NCBI GenBank assembly: GCA_965204715.1
Contig: OZ242009.1
Location: 3,720,001 to 3,784,000 of the forward strand
Direction of reading: 5' to 3'
Origin: CATOSP01 sp965204715
GTDB taxonomy: Bacteria; Chloroflexota; Dehalococcoidia; Lucifugimonadales; UBA3495
DNA: 64,000 nt
The notes under the pieces were generated by a model, which worked only from the letters and a program-made list of their open reading frames with translations, ran no database searches and had not been told where the DNA came from. The translations under genes were made by a program, and so were the position numbers. Every line of letters starts with the position of its first letter. The first letter of the stretch is position 1. Below, piece after piece: positions 27,001 through 35,605 of the stretch.

Positions 27001-28486
27001 CCTCGGGCGGCTCCACCGTGAGGACGGCGGTGCCGTTGCGCGTGCTTACCCGCTGCTCCCGCCTCTCGATCTGTTCCAGGTCGTCGTCCACGTATTGGAG
27101 GCGCACGGTCACCCGCTTGTCCACCGGCTTGTTGTCCGGCGTTTCGGTGACGACCAGGAAGGAGAAGGGGAGGGACGGCTTGAAGACGCTGCTCTCCGAC
27201 ACCAGGTGCAGGTTGACCGGGGACTCGGCCACGGTGAGCAGCCGGGTGGTGGTCTCCTCGTAGCCGGTGCTCTTCTCCCGCACCGTAACGTCCAGGTTCA
27301 CGTTGCCCATGCCGCGCCCCGCGGGGACTCCCGCCACGTAGTGGACGGGCGGCAACTCGAAGGACTCGCTGCCGTCGATCTGCCGGGTCAGGGTGGCGAA
27401 CTCCTCCCACGCGCCGACGTAGCGAGAGGCGACGATCTCTACCTCGCCCTTGACCGGCCTCCCGAAAGTGTACTCGGCGTCGACCCGGCCCGTGATTTTC
27501 TCGTTGGCCAGCACCCACTCCTTTGGCAGGTCTACGGTCACCTCGTACTTGGGCAACACGTACTCCTCGACCCTGACGTCCACTTCCGCCACCGCGCCGT
27601 CATTCTCGCTTTCGCGGGACTCCACTGCGCGGGCGGTTATCTTCCATACGCCCAGGTTCGGCTCGCTGGAGAGGGGCATGTCCAGGGTTGCCATGCCGTA
27701 TTCGCCGGTGGCGACCGTCTGCTTGAACACCTTGGATCCCTTGGCGTCCTGCACCTCGATGGTAACGTCGCCGGTCAGGGGCCGGAGTTCCGGGCCGACG
27801 GTGAGGACGCGCATCATCACCTTCTGCCCCGGCTTGTATATGGGCTTGTCCGTCTCAAGGAACAGCGTAGCGCCGGACTCCACCCGCAGGGACGCGGTAT
27901 CGCTGAAGCCCGGTCCTTCCACGGTGAGCAGGTAGTTGTCCGGAGGCAGGTCCGGCACGGGCAGCGTGATTGACCCGGCGCCCATGACCAGCCCCGAGGC
28001 GGTCGCGGCCTCGCGTCCGCCGGTGTCCAGAGAAACACGGACGATGCCCTGGGCGGGGATGCCGCCGTCGAACAGGGAGACCGATATGCTCCCCGTCCGT
28101 CCCGACCTGAGTTCCCGCGGCGCGATGGCCACGTAGCCATCGACCCTTTCGGAAAGCGGCGTGTCCGGGGTCTGGGCGGTGGGAGTTGGGAGTTGGAACG
28201 GCGTCGCTTTCGGGACCGTACCGGTGGTTGTTGCCGGAGACCCGTCCGGGGTGGCCGTTGGCGCTCCCAGGACGATCATCGTGGGTGTTCCCGACACGGC
28301 CTCAGGGGTAGCGGGAGTTTCGTTTACGACGGGTGTCCCCGGCACGGCTTGGGGCGTGGCGGGAATTTCGGTTACGATGGTTGGAACAGGCGGGGTGATG
28401 GTCGTTTGCTGCCCGGAACATCCCAGGACCGGGGCGGCGGTGAGGAACAGGACTCCCAGGGCCAGCAGCAGCGCTCCGTACTTCAT
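24050..28486 (-). CDS. alpha-2-macroglobulin family lipoprotein with thioester
   Basis: The 1478-residue protein has a lipoprotein signal with C23 in PVLGC, so it should be anchored outside the membrane. A Pro/Thr-rich tether spans 25-110. ETDKPIYKPGQ starts the macroglobulin domains. A variable bait-like stretch rich in Ala, Met and Val precedes FFPETWLWTGV. The thioester motif GCGEQ places Cys at 996. Such proteins trap proteases after bait cleavage by covalent linkage. The start at 28486 has GGAGAGG eight bases upstream. No PBP1C gene is adjacent, unlike enterobacterial YfhM. The bait placement and GCGEQ resemble animal alpha-2-macroglobulin and complement more than YfhM. Confidence 0.93.
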   Translation of the reverse strand: MKYGALLLALGVLFLTAAPVLGCSGQQTTITPPVPTIVTEIPATPQAVPGTPVVNETPATPEAVSGTPTMIVLGAPTATPDGSPATTTGTVPKATPFQLPTPTAQTPDTPLSERVDGYVAIAPRELRSGRTGSISVSLFDGGIPAQGIVRVSLDTGGREAATASGLVMGAGSITLPVPDLPPDNYLLTVEGPGFSDTASLRVESGATLFLETDKPIYKPGQKVMMRVLTVGPELRPLTGDVTIEVQDAKGSKVFKQTVATGEYGMATLDMPLSSEPNLGVWKITARAVESRESENDGAVAEVDVRVEEYVLPKYEVTVDLPKEWVLANEKITGRVDAEYTFGRPVKGEVEIVASRYVGAWEEFATLTRQIDGSESFELPPVHYVAGVPAGRGMGNVNLDVTVREKSTGYEETTTRLLTVAESPVNLHLVSESSVFKPSLPFSFLVVTETPDNKPVDKRVTVRLQYVDDDLEQIERREQRVSTRNGTAVLTVEPPEDAVGLMVEASTNDAWASLEMRASYSPSGSFIHVVQEGPANLNVGDTTRFKVHTTRETTNLYYEVVARGKVVFSRISDSPEISFTVTPVMAPSARLLVYQVLPDGEVAADYIPFNVAAVYPHRVQAGFGKDQVMPGEAVDINVETQGPAQVGLVAVDRSVFILAENRLNLQQVFNELERLYMQPRVELHDVRIHRRVTARGAMEAFQDAGVVVMTNKDVPEGKEYRPQRKFGQVVAEAMRGVMVQKEMAVMDAAPAAMATPAPVAVSADAGGAADQLAEVTRVRQFFPETWLWTGVTTNDDGLATVPVEAPDSITTWVLRAVGLSSEHGLGIAESELKVFQPFFLQVDLPFSGIRGEVLPAKVALYNYLDSPQTIQVDLSPSDGYELLDIPRRSVTVGSNDIGGAEFRIRLTDVGKMELEVSARSTEAADAVIKEMLVEPEGVPEELVENLVLTPGSRHTFDGSVPGNAVDDSARTLVSVTGSYLAQTIDGLEGLLQMPFGCGEQNMILFAPNVFVADYLRDTGQIKPEVMAKAERLMITGYQRELTYRRGDGSFSAFGDSDEEGSLWLTAFVLKTFSQAGGMIHIDPDVLNASQDWILRHQRGDGSFEPVGFLHHQELLGGLKGNTALTAYVAIALLESGEQDASSRAIDYLEGELDGIDAPYTAAIVSYALELAGSNGADAAYDKLMSMAEAGDGGLSWGSAPVAAGMLPRNRGMIHPPQPGRSAAVETTGYATLALLERGDMINASNAGKWLVNQRNAYGGYGSTQDTVVGLQALTRFAAHARSDVEMSVSLSSGEWEEELSITPGNADVVHILEVPAGSEIEVSGIGRGQVVVQAVRRFNTPEVETVGKPIFDIDVDYGTDRVEVDDIITVSADVTFNPPRFVEAGMVVLDVSIPTGFGPVMESIQRMAESEPRIKRHDVAGRKVIIYIEDMEPGETVSLEFQARALFPVRAEPVTSSVYSYYRPEWKGQSLGGGMRVGG

Positions 28487-28943
28487 GGCTTTACCTCTCC
28501 AGGTGTTGACGCGGTGTGTTTGGTCTATATGACGGAGCGCGGCGAAGAAAAGTTCCACCCGGTGGGACTCGAGGTCGCTGTTCCGCATCAGGTGGCCTGG
28601 CCCACTGACATTCGCCCCTTGCGAGTCCCGGATACGCCTTCCTGTCATAGTACCCGTCGGGATTGGCCAACTGCTCTGCGCATGGCAGAATCCAGTCCTC
28701 TGCGGGGGGTCGGGTCCCCATTAGCAGACCGCGCCGGACTCGCCCTCAGTTCCGGTCAGTGGGTCAGGATGGGGAGAATGTCCGGATTTGCCCGGAAATG
28801 TCCGGGAAAATAAAACGTGCCGTCCTCTGGCAGAGTCTGCAAGCACTCTGCCGGGTGCAGGTTGCGATGGACAACCTGGCGCGGCCAAGACTACTATAGT
28901 CAGGATGACTGGCAAGTGACTCGCCGATTGGAATGGAGGAGTG
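28487..28943. other. intergenic region between divergent macroglobulin and VOC genes
   Basis: No gene is supported in these 457 bp. A perfect 8-bp stem, GGCAGAGT (28829-28836) with ACTCTGCC (28845-28852), lies about 91 bp before the VOC gene. A direct repeat AATGTCCGG occurs twice near 28778-28805. Both promoters must lie here, but I see no clear consensus boxes. Confidence 0.5.
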
Positions 28944-29937
28944 ATGGCCTTCACGAGAATTCACCATGTCGGGATGGTGACCAGCGACTTGGAAGTGGCC
29001 CGGAACCTGTTCTGCAACGGCTTCGGCCTGTCAGTGGACGAGCACCGGACCCCCTGGCCCGGAGACGAGAATAGCGGTCCGGTAACGTCGGTTGAGTTTC
29101 CCATCGGCGAGATTCGCGTATTGTGGAAGGTGGTAAATTGCCATCACTTTTTGCCAACAATTGAGCCTGAAAACAGCTTGCATCGGCGAGATGTTCTACA
29201 AGGTAAGCAGGCCCAACAACTCCAGTAGCAGCGAGGCCCGGTTCCTGAACGAGACCAACGGGCGCGGCGGAATCCATTACATCTCCATCGCCAGCGATGA
29301 CGTTCAGACCGACTTGGAAACCCTCCTGGGCCAGGGGCTGCGGCTGAAGTCCGACTGGGACGGCTCCGGGCCTGTGTTCCTGGATCCGGCGACGACCCAG
29401 GGGTTGGAGATAGAGATCAGGCCCGACGACCACTACTACGTCCACCCCTACTTCCGGGGCAAGGGGCTGGTAACCGGTATGGCCCACGTGGGCATCGCCG
29501 CCCGCGACGCGGGGGAAGTGCGTGAGTTCTGGGGCGGCGTCTTCGGACTGGCGGAGGACAAGTCAATGGAGCGCGGCCTGGTCCGTGACACGGAGCGTGC
29601 GCCCCGGCCAGCCGGTGACCCGGTACACCTGGTCGAGTTCCCCCTGGGCGGGTCGGTCGTCGAGGTCAGCATTCCGACCACCGGGGACAGCGGCACGGCA
29701 CGGCTGGTGGCGCAGCGGGCAACACTGGGCGCGGTCTATCATCACACCTGCCCCCACGCCCCGGACGTGCACAGCTTCACCGAGGAGGCGCTGGCCGCGG
29801 GCATCCAGCAGATTGGCAACATCCCTCCGCGGGAGGAGCGCGCCCGCGTCGTGGCCTGGTTCCACCCCCGCACCTGCCTGGGAATGCTGGTGGAGGTGTG
29901 GAACCGCCCGCCGGGAGACTTCCACTACCAGGGTTAG
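28944..29937 (+). pseudogene. two-domain VOC (glyoxalase-like) gene disrupted by a 79-bp insertion
   Basis: The first frame (from ATG 28944, with GGAGGA upstream) encodes HHVGMVTSDLEVARNLF through VEFPIGE. The family then continues in another frame with GEMFYKVSRPN, NGRGGIHYISIASDD, and a second unit starting MAHVGIAARDAGEVREFWGG and ending at 29937. Joining the two at the 12-bp repeat CATCGGCGAGAT restores VEFPIGEMFYKVSRPN in one frame. As written, the protein ends after about 94 codons. The intact product would have about 300 residues with two VOC domains, as in methylmalonyl-CoA-epimerase-like or dioxygenase proteins. A base-calling or assembly artefact is possible. Confidence 0.8.
29102..29192. 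repeat. 12-bp direct repeat bounding a 79-bp insertion
   Basis: CATCGGCGAGAT occurs at 29102-29113 and 29181-29192, 79 bp apart. The 67 bp between them have lower G+C than the gene and carry no obvious terminal inverted repeats, though AATTG and CAATT form a small internal pair. Confidence 0.85.
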
Positions 29938-29944
29938 AGGACAA

Positions 29945-31687
29945 CTACTCCGGGAACAGCGTCAGCACGAACACCGACCGGGAATACTCGGCGTTGGCGC
30001 TGGAGCCAATGGCTACGGCGCTGAAAGCCTTTTCAAGTATCTCGTAGTCTTCAGAATCCATGCCGACGTCATCCGGGTCCACCTGGGCGATGATGCGCTG
30101 CAGGTCGACGAACATCAGGCCCTTCATGTCATCCGGCAGGTGTCCCCGAATCCGCTGGTACTCCGGCGCGTCGGCCAGGGCTTCGCCTTCGCCTTTCTGC
30201 ACACTGACTATGGTCTCCAATACGCGCTCAGTGGTGCCAACGGTGAAGTAGCTGTCGTGAAACACATACCCCGGAGAGTAGGCCGTTTCGCCCATGATAT
30301 CCTCGAGGTCGAACACCATAGCGGCCCCATCCGCGCCAACGTCCACTGAATCGCGCTCCACCGGGGCCGCTGATTCAATCAGACCGGCAACCCGGTCCAT
30401 GGTGTCTTCCAGGTCGCCCTGTCCGTCGGGAATATAAGACAGCATGGCTGAGGCATCCACCGCGTATTCCTGGAAGTCGTCCACACTCTCAAAGTCGAAG
30501 TCCCGCACGCTGATCATGGCCTGCCCTGCCAGGTGGTCGAAGACGTCCTCTTCCAGGTTGATGTCAGTCAGGCCCTCAACGATGTCGATTCCATAGTCCA
30601 GCACCTCGTCGAGGGAAGAGTTTGTGCTCAACTCACTCTTTGTACCATCGCCAGGCAGATTGTATTGCAACTCCTCGAGGGCATATTCGAACTCAGGAGG
30701 AAATCCCAGGTCTGCCAGGGTGTATCCCTCCAGTTCCGCGCGCCAGTTGTCCAGGTCAGGGTCAAACGATGCCGCGATAAGCCCCAGCATGTCACTGGGA
30801 AGAAGCGATGCAGGTTCGCCGATGCCCGGGAAGCTGGCGGCGAATTCTGACCCGTTGGGGGCCACCGTATCCACTACCAGCCCACGGTCAGCGAACCGGG
30901 CAGAGACCGCAATCCAATCGGGAGTTCCCAGGATTGCGGACATTTGTGTCCTGGGCATCAGATCAACTCCAGATACGTCCGAGAGCTCGTCCATAACGGC
31001 CGTCAAGTCCACGTAGAACGATATGACGCGAGGGTCAGACATGAGAGCGCGGGCTTGCTGAAACCCTTCGGCCCCTGCCAGGGACTCTCCATCGCCACCG
31101 GAAACGCGGCCCAGGACCTCGTCGAGACCATCTTCGGTGGTTGCGAAGACGAGCCAGTCCTTGGACAGGGCGTAGAATTGTTCCTCACCGTCGTCGGCCC
31201 AGATATCGAAGCCGCCGGAAGAATCTTCCTCAAATCGCGCCCCTTCCTCGTCCTCCATGTATTCGAGCCAGGTCTTCAGAAAGTTTGATGCGGCGTCGTG
31301 GTCCTGCACGCCGAACATCGCCACCGCATCCGCTGATTCAAAGTCCTTTGCTTCCAGCACCGCGAAGGATATATCCGGCCCGAGCCAGGGGAAAACGTCG
31401 GCCTCAAAATCAACCCCGGTATCGTCTTCAAATTCATCCAGGAACTCATCCACCGAGTCTCGAAATTCGGGGATGTCCTGAAAATGCTCCCAGATATTCA
31501 GCATGTGGCGGCCCTGGGCCACGCCGGGACTGAGGGTAGCCCAGCTATAGGCCAGCACATCACCGGGGAAGTACCGGGCCGTGTTCTCCGGCTCGGAGGA
31601 CCTGACGCCAGGGAGAAGAAAGTATGCGGCTGCGCCCGCGGCTATGAGAACCAAAAGCGCCGCGATTACTATGAAGACCCACTTCAT
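29945..31687 (-). CDS. DUF3352 membrane-anchored extracytoplasmic protein
   Basis: The 580-residue protein has one N-terminal membrane helix (about residues 4-26, WVFIVIAALLVLIAAGAAAY) and a large acidic exported domain. Repeated patterns such as FPGDVLAYSW, ISFAVLEAKDF and VFATTEDGLDEVL match DUF3352, a bacterial family of unknown function. The start is the ATG at 31687 with GGGGAGG eight bases upstream; a GTG at 31702 would place translation inside that site. The acidic composition suggests a soluble domain outside the cell. No operon partner is evident. Confidence 0.85.
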   Translation of the reverse strand: MKWVFIVIAALLVLIAAGAAAYFLLPGVRSSEPENTARYFPGDVLAYSWATLSPGVAQGRHMLNIWEHFQDIPEFRDSVDEFLDEFEDDTGVDFEADVFPWLGPDISFAVLEAKDFESADAVAMFGVQDHDAASNFLKTWLEYMEDEEGARFEEDSSGGFDIWADDGEEQFYALSKDWLVFATTEDGLDEVLGRVSGGDGESLAGAEGFQQARALMSDPRVISFYVDLTAVMDELSDVSGVDLMPRTQMSAILGTPDWIAVSARFADRGLVVDTVAPNGSEFAASFPGIGEPASLLPSDMLGLIAASFDPDLDNWRAELEGYTLADLGFPPEFEYALEELQYNLPGDGTKSELSTNSSLDEVLDYGIDIVEGLTDINLEEDVFDHLAGQAMISVRDFDFESVDDFQEYAVDASAMLSYIPDGQGDLEDTMDRVAGLIESAAPVERDSVDVGADGAAMVFDLEDIMGETAYSPGYVFHDSYFTVGTTERVLETIVSVQKGEGEALADAPEYQRIRGHLPDDMKGLMFVDLQRIIAQVDPDDVGMDSEDYEILEKAFSAVAIGSSANAEYSRSVFVLTLFPE

Positions 31688-32058
31688 CCCTTTCCTCCCC
31701 ACAGCGGAGATGGCGCGCCATTGGGTGAACCGAATTACCCCGGCTTTTGTTTCACAGACTGCCGCCCCGGGGCTGTTGGCACAACCTTACTATAGAAACA
31801 TGCGGACAGCCACATTACGAATTGCGGTATATGGCTATTTTGACAGCGGCCATGTCGGGGAATGAGCGGCTGTGCGACGGCATAAGGATTAGGAGGGTTG
31901 GCCTAAGGGGACACAGATGGCATATAGAGGTGTAATTAGCGGAACGGCTTATACTCGCCGGCCGTCAGGGTCTGCATTGCCCAAAGTGTGCGGAGACCCG
32001 GAGGCAAGAGATGGACCAGGAGACAGTTAGACCGCCGGGGCTCCTTGAGGCAGACAGG
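31688..32058. other. intergenic region upstream of DUF3352 gene
   Basis: These 371 bp lie between the start of the DUF3352 gene and the end of the STAS gene, both on the minus strand. They should hold the promoter of the former. I see no gene, repeat or RNA structure I can support. Confidence 0.4.
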
Positions 32059-32397
32059 TTAACTTTGCACGGCGCTGAGAGCCTCGCTCTGAGACTCGCT
32101 GACCTTCACGACTTTGTCGAAGCCGCTAATGTCGAATATCTCGCGGATCGGGTCGGAGAGGGAACAGACCCCGAATTTCACGTCCTGCCTTTCGAGGGCT
32201 TTTGCGATCAGGAGAATTACCCGAAGCCCGGCACTGCTGATGTAGGTGAGCTGCTCCATATCCAGGATGACGGAGTGGTCAGCATTCTTTATGACCGTCT
32301 CCAGGGCTTCCTGAAACTCCCTGGCATTGGTGCCATCAACGCGGCCTTCAGTCTTTGCGATCAGAGTATCGCCTTCTTTCACGGTATCAATATCCAT
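32059..32397 (-). CDS. STAS domain protein (anti-sigma factor antagonist)
   Basis: The 112-residue protein is a single STAS domain: TLIAKTEGRVDGTNAREF, HSVILDMEQLTYISSAGLRV, then KFGVCSLSDPIREIFDISGF. S55 in ISSAGL is at the site phosphorylated by anti-sigma kinases in SpoIIAA/RsbV. It would release a sigma factor by binding its anti-sigma partner. No kinase or sigma gene is adjacent. The start at 32397 is chosen because the domain begins there and AGAGG lies about ten bases upstream. Confidence 0.9.
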   Translation of the reverse strand: MDIDTVKEGDTLIAKTEGRVDGTNAREFQEALETVIKNADHSVILDMEQLTYISSAGLRVILLIAKALERQDVKFGVCSLSDPIREIFDISGFDKVVKVSESQSEALSAVQS

Positions 32398-32607
32398 CTG
32401 ATGTGCCTCTTTCAAATCGGTGTATGGGGGTTGTTGCTCTGGGCCGGGGCATGTCTTCTGGCGCAGTTGTTTCAACAGCGGGAGGTGCATTCCTGCCTAG
32501 CCGGGTTTCCAACGCCTCCATGCTGCCACGGACCGGGGCAACCGGGGCGCAGCCCAACTCGGCTCAGGACTAAGTATACCTCAGCCCGCCAAACTCATGG
32601 ACACGCT

Positions 32608-32631
32608 GCCCGCCAGTCGTCAATGGCGGGC
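32608..32631 (-). terminator. hairpin downstream of cupin gene
   Basis: GCCCGCCA (32608-32615) and TGGCGGGC (32624-32631) form a perfect 8-bp stem, 54 bp beyond the cupin stop on the minus strand. No T run follows, so termination is uncertain. Confidence 0.4.
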
Positions 32632-32685
32632 GCCCGGCACCCGAGGTTCCTGTTGTTGGAAGACCGCCGCGGCCGGAGGCTCCGG

Positions 32686-33024
32686 CTACTCCTCCAACTG
32701 TACGGTGGCGGTTACCCTGGGGACGCTGCCTACCACACGAGTCGTGTGCCCATGCCCCGTCACGTCTTCGGCGAGGTTCACGTCTCCGGCGCCAAGCCGG
32801 TGGACCGTTCCGTCGGCAAGGCCGATTTCCGCTTCCCCGGAAAGGGTAATGATGTACTGCCGCCGGGGCGCCACATGGAAGTCGCTGAAACTTCCCGGAG
32901 GCGAGGCCCGGAATACAATCGCCTTGGCATTGTGCAATGTGGTCCAGTCCGGGTGGGACGACGGATCAATTTCTTCGATGTGGGACTTCCCGTCGTCCCC
33001 GGTATACAGCCTGATAGATCCCAT
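32686..33024 (-). CDS. small cupin domain protein
   Basis: The 112-residue protein is a single cupin barrel. FSDFHVAPRRQYIITLSGEA is the first motif with one His, and HRLGAGDVNLAEDVTGHGHT is the second with several His residues for metal binding. AGGAGGG lies directly before the ATG. Small cupins act as isomerases, dioxygenases or ligand sensors. It is followed on the same strand by the STAS gene 288 bp on, too far for tight coupling. No specific substrate is suggested. Confidence 0.85.
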   Translation of the reverse strand: MGSIRLYTGDDGKSHIEEIDPSSHPDWTTLHNAKAIVFRASPPGSFSDFHVAPRRQYIITLSGEAEIGLADGTVHRLGAGDVNLAEDVTGHGHTTRVVGSVPRVTATVQLEE

Positions 33025-33176
33025 GGGTCCCTCCTGTTATCGTAAAGTCCCGGCCCTAATCTTAACCCAAAATCGGGCCTTTGTACCGGGATTCCCGGAT
33101 AGCATGTCTAAATCCGGCTGTTCTTAAGTGAGTTCTGGCAGAGAGTGGTCTTCACTATTCACGGCGACCCTTCACT

Positions 33177-33971
33177 TTAGTTGATGCCGCGCTGCATCCC
33201 TCCATCGATATACAGATCGGAGCCGGTCATGTAACCGGCGCGGTCCGACGCCAGAAAAGTTACCAGGTCCCCGACCTCCTCTGAACGCCCCAGGCGGCGC
33301 ATGGGAATCCGGGCTACCCGCTGATGCAGCACCTCGTCCGCGCTTAGACCCTGCCGCACTGCCTCAGCCTCCAGCGACGCTTTCAACCAGTCAGTCTCAA
33401 CGGGACCGGAAATTACATTGTTGACCGTGATGTTGAACCGGGCCAGTTCAGAGGACAGTCCTTTCAGATAAGCCATGAACGCCACCTGAGTGGACGTGGA
33501 TACTACCGCTTCCTCGGTGGGCTGTCGCACGTCGATGGGCATACAGTGAATTATCCTGCCCCATCGGAGCTGCCTCATGTATGGGACGACTTCGCGGCTG
33601 AGACGAACGGCGCTCAGGTAGTTGTGCTCGAAGGCGGCCAGCATCGAATCGTCACTCATTTCGGAAGGATGTTCCCAAGACTCGTACCATACATGGCTTA
33701 CCAGAATCCCGATCTGGCCGAACCGGTTGACGGTCTCCCGCACCACGCGCCGGGCGGACCGGGCCTCGGACAGGTCCACCGGGATTGCCAGCACGTGGGT
33801 CTGGGATGCTATACGCGCGAGGTCCAGTTCGGTATGGCGGAGGTCCTGTTCATTTCTGCCGCAGATGGCCACGTTGGCACCCTCCCTCACCAGGGCTGTA
33901 GCGATGGCCCGGCCCACGCCCCTGGTGCCGCCTCCTACAATGGCAACGCGGTCCCTCAGACCCAAGTCCAT
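33177..33971 (-). CDS. SDR-family protein lacking the catalytic triad
   Basis: The 264-residue protein has the SDR fold: GGGTRGVGRAIA binds the nucleotide, and ITVNNVISGPVETDW and YMTGSDLYIDGG are the C-terminal landmarks. The usual catalytic YxxxK reads S158-T-S-T-Q162, so both Tyr and Lys are replaced. The catalytic Ser region (IVNISS in relatives) is IIHCMP, and NNAG is VSHV. Dehydrogenase activity by the normal mechanism is therefore unlikely. Together with an intact reading frame, this points to a binding or regulatory protein. The start has no better alternative. Confidence 0.85.
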   Translation of the reverse strand: MDLGLRDRVAIVGGGTRGVGRAIATALVREGANVAICGRNEQDLRHTELDLARIASQTHVLAIPVDLSEARSARRVVRETVNRFGQIGILVSHVWYESWEHPSEMSDDSMLAAFEHNYLSAVRLSREVVPYMRQLRWGRIIHCMPIDVRQPTEEAVVSTSTQVAFMAYLKGLSSELARFNITVNNVISGPVETDWLKASLEAEAVRQGLSADEVLHQRVARIPMRRLGRSEEVGDLVTFLASDRAGYMTGSDLYIDGGMQRGIN

Positions 33972-34076
33972 TTCCCCACACTCCCCGTTGGTGGTTAGCC
34001 GCCAATTTTCAGTACCGGCGCTGGCGCTCAGTTGCCAGGCGCCCCGGCTGAAATTAAAAGAAGACTGGCAACTCCT

Positions 34077-35264
34077 CTAGATCACCAACTTGTCCTGCAT
34101 CTCCTTGATGTCCGGTCCTGAATAGCCCAACTCCTCCAAGATTTCACTGTTGTGTTCCCCGAGGAGGGGAGGATGCCGGTCCAACCCGCCCGGGGTCCCG
34201 GAGAACTTGATGGGCAATCCCGTCTGCTTGATGGCCCCCAGCGTCGGATGCGGTATCTCCTGGAACATGTCCCTGGCCAAGACCTGCGGGTCAGAGAAAA
34301 CGTCCGCCAAGTCATTGATCGGTCCTGCCGGGACGCTGGCCTGGTTAAGGGCGTCGACCCACTCCAGCACGGGACGCTGGCTGAAGACCTCTCCCAGAAG
34401 GGAGACCAGGTTATCGCGGTTCTTGACCCGGTCCGGGTTGGTGGCGTAGTCCGGGTTGTCCTTGAGGTCCGGCCGCCCAATAGCCTCGCAGAAACGCTCC
34501 CAGATGCGCTCTGAGCCGACGGCCAGGTTAAGGAGTTTGCCGTCCTTGCATTGGAAAGCCTGGTAGGGGACCAGGGTCGGGTGGGCCGCGCCCAAGCGTC
34601 TCGGAGCCTCGCCATTGGCGAAGTAGTACGCTGCCTGGTAGGTGAGCCATGCAACCTGGGCATCCAGCATGGACACGTCGATGTACTGGCCCTCGCCGTG
34701 GACGTGCCGGTGATGAATCGCCGACATGATGCCGAAGGCGGCCCACATTCCCGCGCCGATGTCGGTGACGGCCACGCCGATCTTCTGCGGCTCCCCGTCC
34801 GGCTCACCCGTGATGCTCATCAGGCCGCCCATACCCTGCATGATCTGGTCATAGGCCGAGCGGGTACGGTACGGCCCGCCCTGCCCGAAGCCGGAGATGG
34901 AGCAGTAGATGATCCCGGGGTTGGTTGCCTTGACTTCCTCATACCCCAGGCCGAAGCGGTCCATAACCCCGGGGGTGAAGTTCTCCACTACCACATCCGC
35001 GTCCCTGGCCAGTTTGAGGAAAATCTCCTTGGCCTTGGGGTCGCGCAGATTGAGGGTTAGGCTACGCTTGTTGCGGTTGATGGAGAGGAAATAGGCGCTT
35101 TCCTGCTGGATAAAGGGCGGCCCCCAACTACGGGTGTCATCCCCGGTGCCGGGAATTTCGATCTTGATGACGTCGGCCCCGTTGTCTCCCAGCATCAGGG
35201 TGCAAAACGGTCCCGCCAATGCGCGTGTGAGGTCCAGCACGCGAATACCTTCAAGCGCCTTCAT
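34077..35264 (-). CDS. CaiB/BaiF family CoA-transferase (formyl-CoA transferase type)
   Basis: The 395-residue protein shows all class III CoA-transferase landmarks. GIRVLDLTRALAGPF starts it, VVVENFTPGVMDRFGLGY follows, and the catalytic Asp is D139 in RSAYDQIMQ. It moves CoA between carboxylic acids through an aspartyl-CoA anhydride. It is divergent from the PT-repeat lipoprotein gene across a 341-bp gap. Two further members of the family occur at 50.2-52.9 kb, so the genome uses the family widely. Substrate is unknown. Confidence 0.93.
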   Translation of the reverse strand: MKALEGIRVLDLTRALAGPFCTLMLGDNGADVIKIEIPGTGDDTRSWGPPFIQQESAYFLSINRNKRSLTLNLRDPKAKEIFLKLARDADVVVENFTPGVMDRFGLGYEEVKATNPGIIYCSISGFGQGGPYRTRSAYDQIMQGMGGLMSITGEPDGEPQKIGVAVTDIGAGMWAAFGIMSAIHHRHVHGEGQYIDVSMLDAQVAWLTYQAAYYFANGEAPRRLGAAHPTLVPYQAFQCKDGKLLNLAVGSERIWERFCEAIGRPDLKDNPDYATNPDRVKNRDNLVSLLGEVFSQRPVLEWVDALNQASVPAGPINDLADVFSDPQVLARDMFQEIPHPTLGAIKQTGLPIKFSGTPGGLDRHPPLLGEHNSEILEELGYSGPDIKEMQDKLVI

Positions 35265-35605
35265 TCTCCTGGCTCCTCGTCCTGCTTATGTGTTGTCCGC
35301 ATGGTCGATCAGGCTTCGGCCCAGCATCCCGGAAAAACGCCGAATTTCCTGACAAATCCCTGCTCATGTGCTGCTCGAGCCTTCTCCAGCAAGGGCCGTG
35401 CAGAACGCGAACAATCTTACCACAGTCAGAGTGGCTAGTTGCCATAACCTGCACGAGTGAATTAGGATTGTACGCGGAAAATCACGGGGAATGGAGCGCG
35501 GACGTATCGTCCGCACGCTGTGAGGGACATCGCAGAGGCTATCATCCAGGAATGTGCCTGTGGCCAGTCTCCACTGATCCCCCAACCAGAATTCGGAATG
35601 GTGAC
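35265..35605. other. intergenic region between divergent CoA-transferase and lipoprotein genes
   Basis: No gene is supported here. GCGGACG-TAT-CGTCCGC at 35498-35514 is a perfect 7-bp hairpin about 92 bp before the lipoprotein start and could be an operator or RNA hairpin. Confidence 0.45.

Noticed and set aside
28491..28721. 76-codon minus-strand frame upstream of the macroglobulin gene
   Set aside because: No ribosome site and no known motif; it is probably open by chance in GC-rich DNA.
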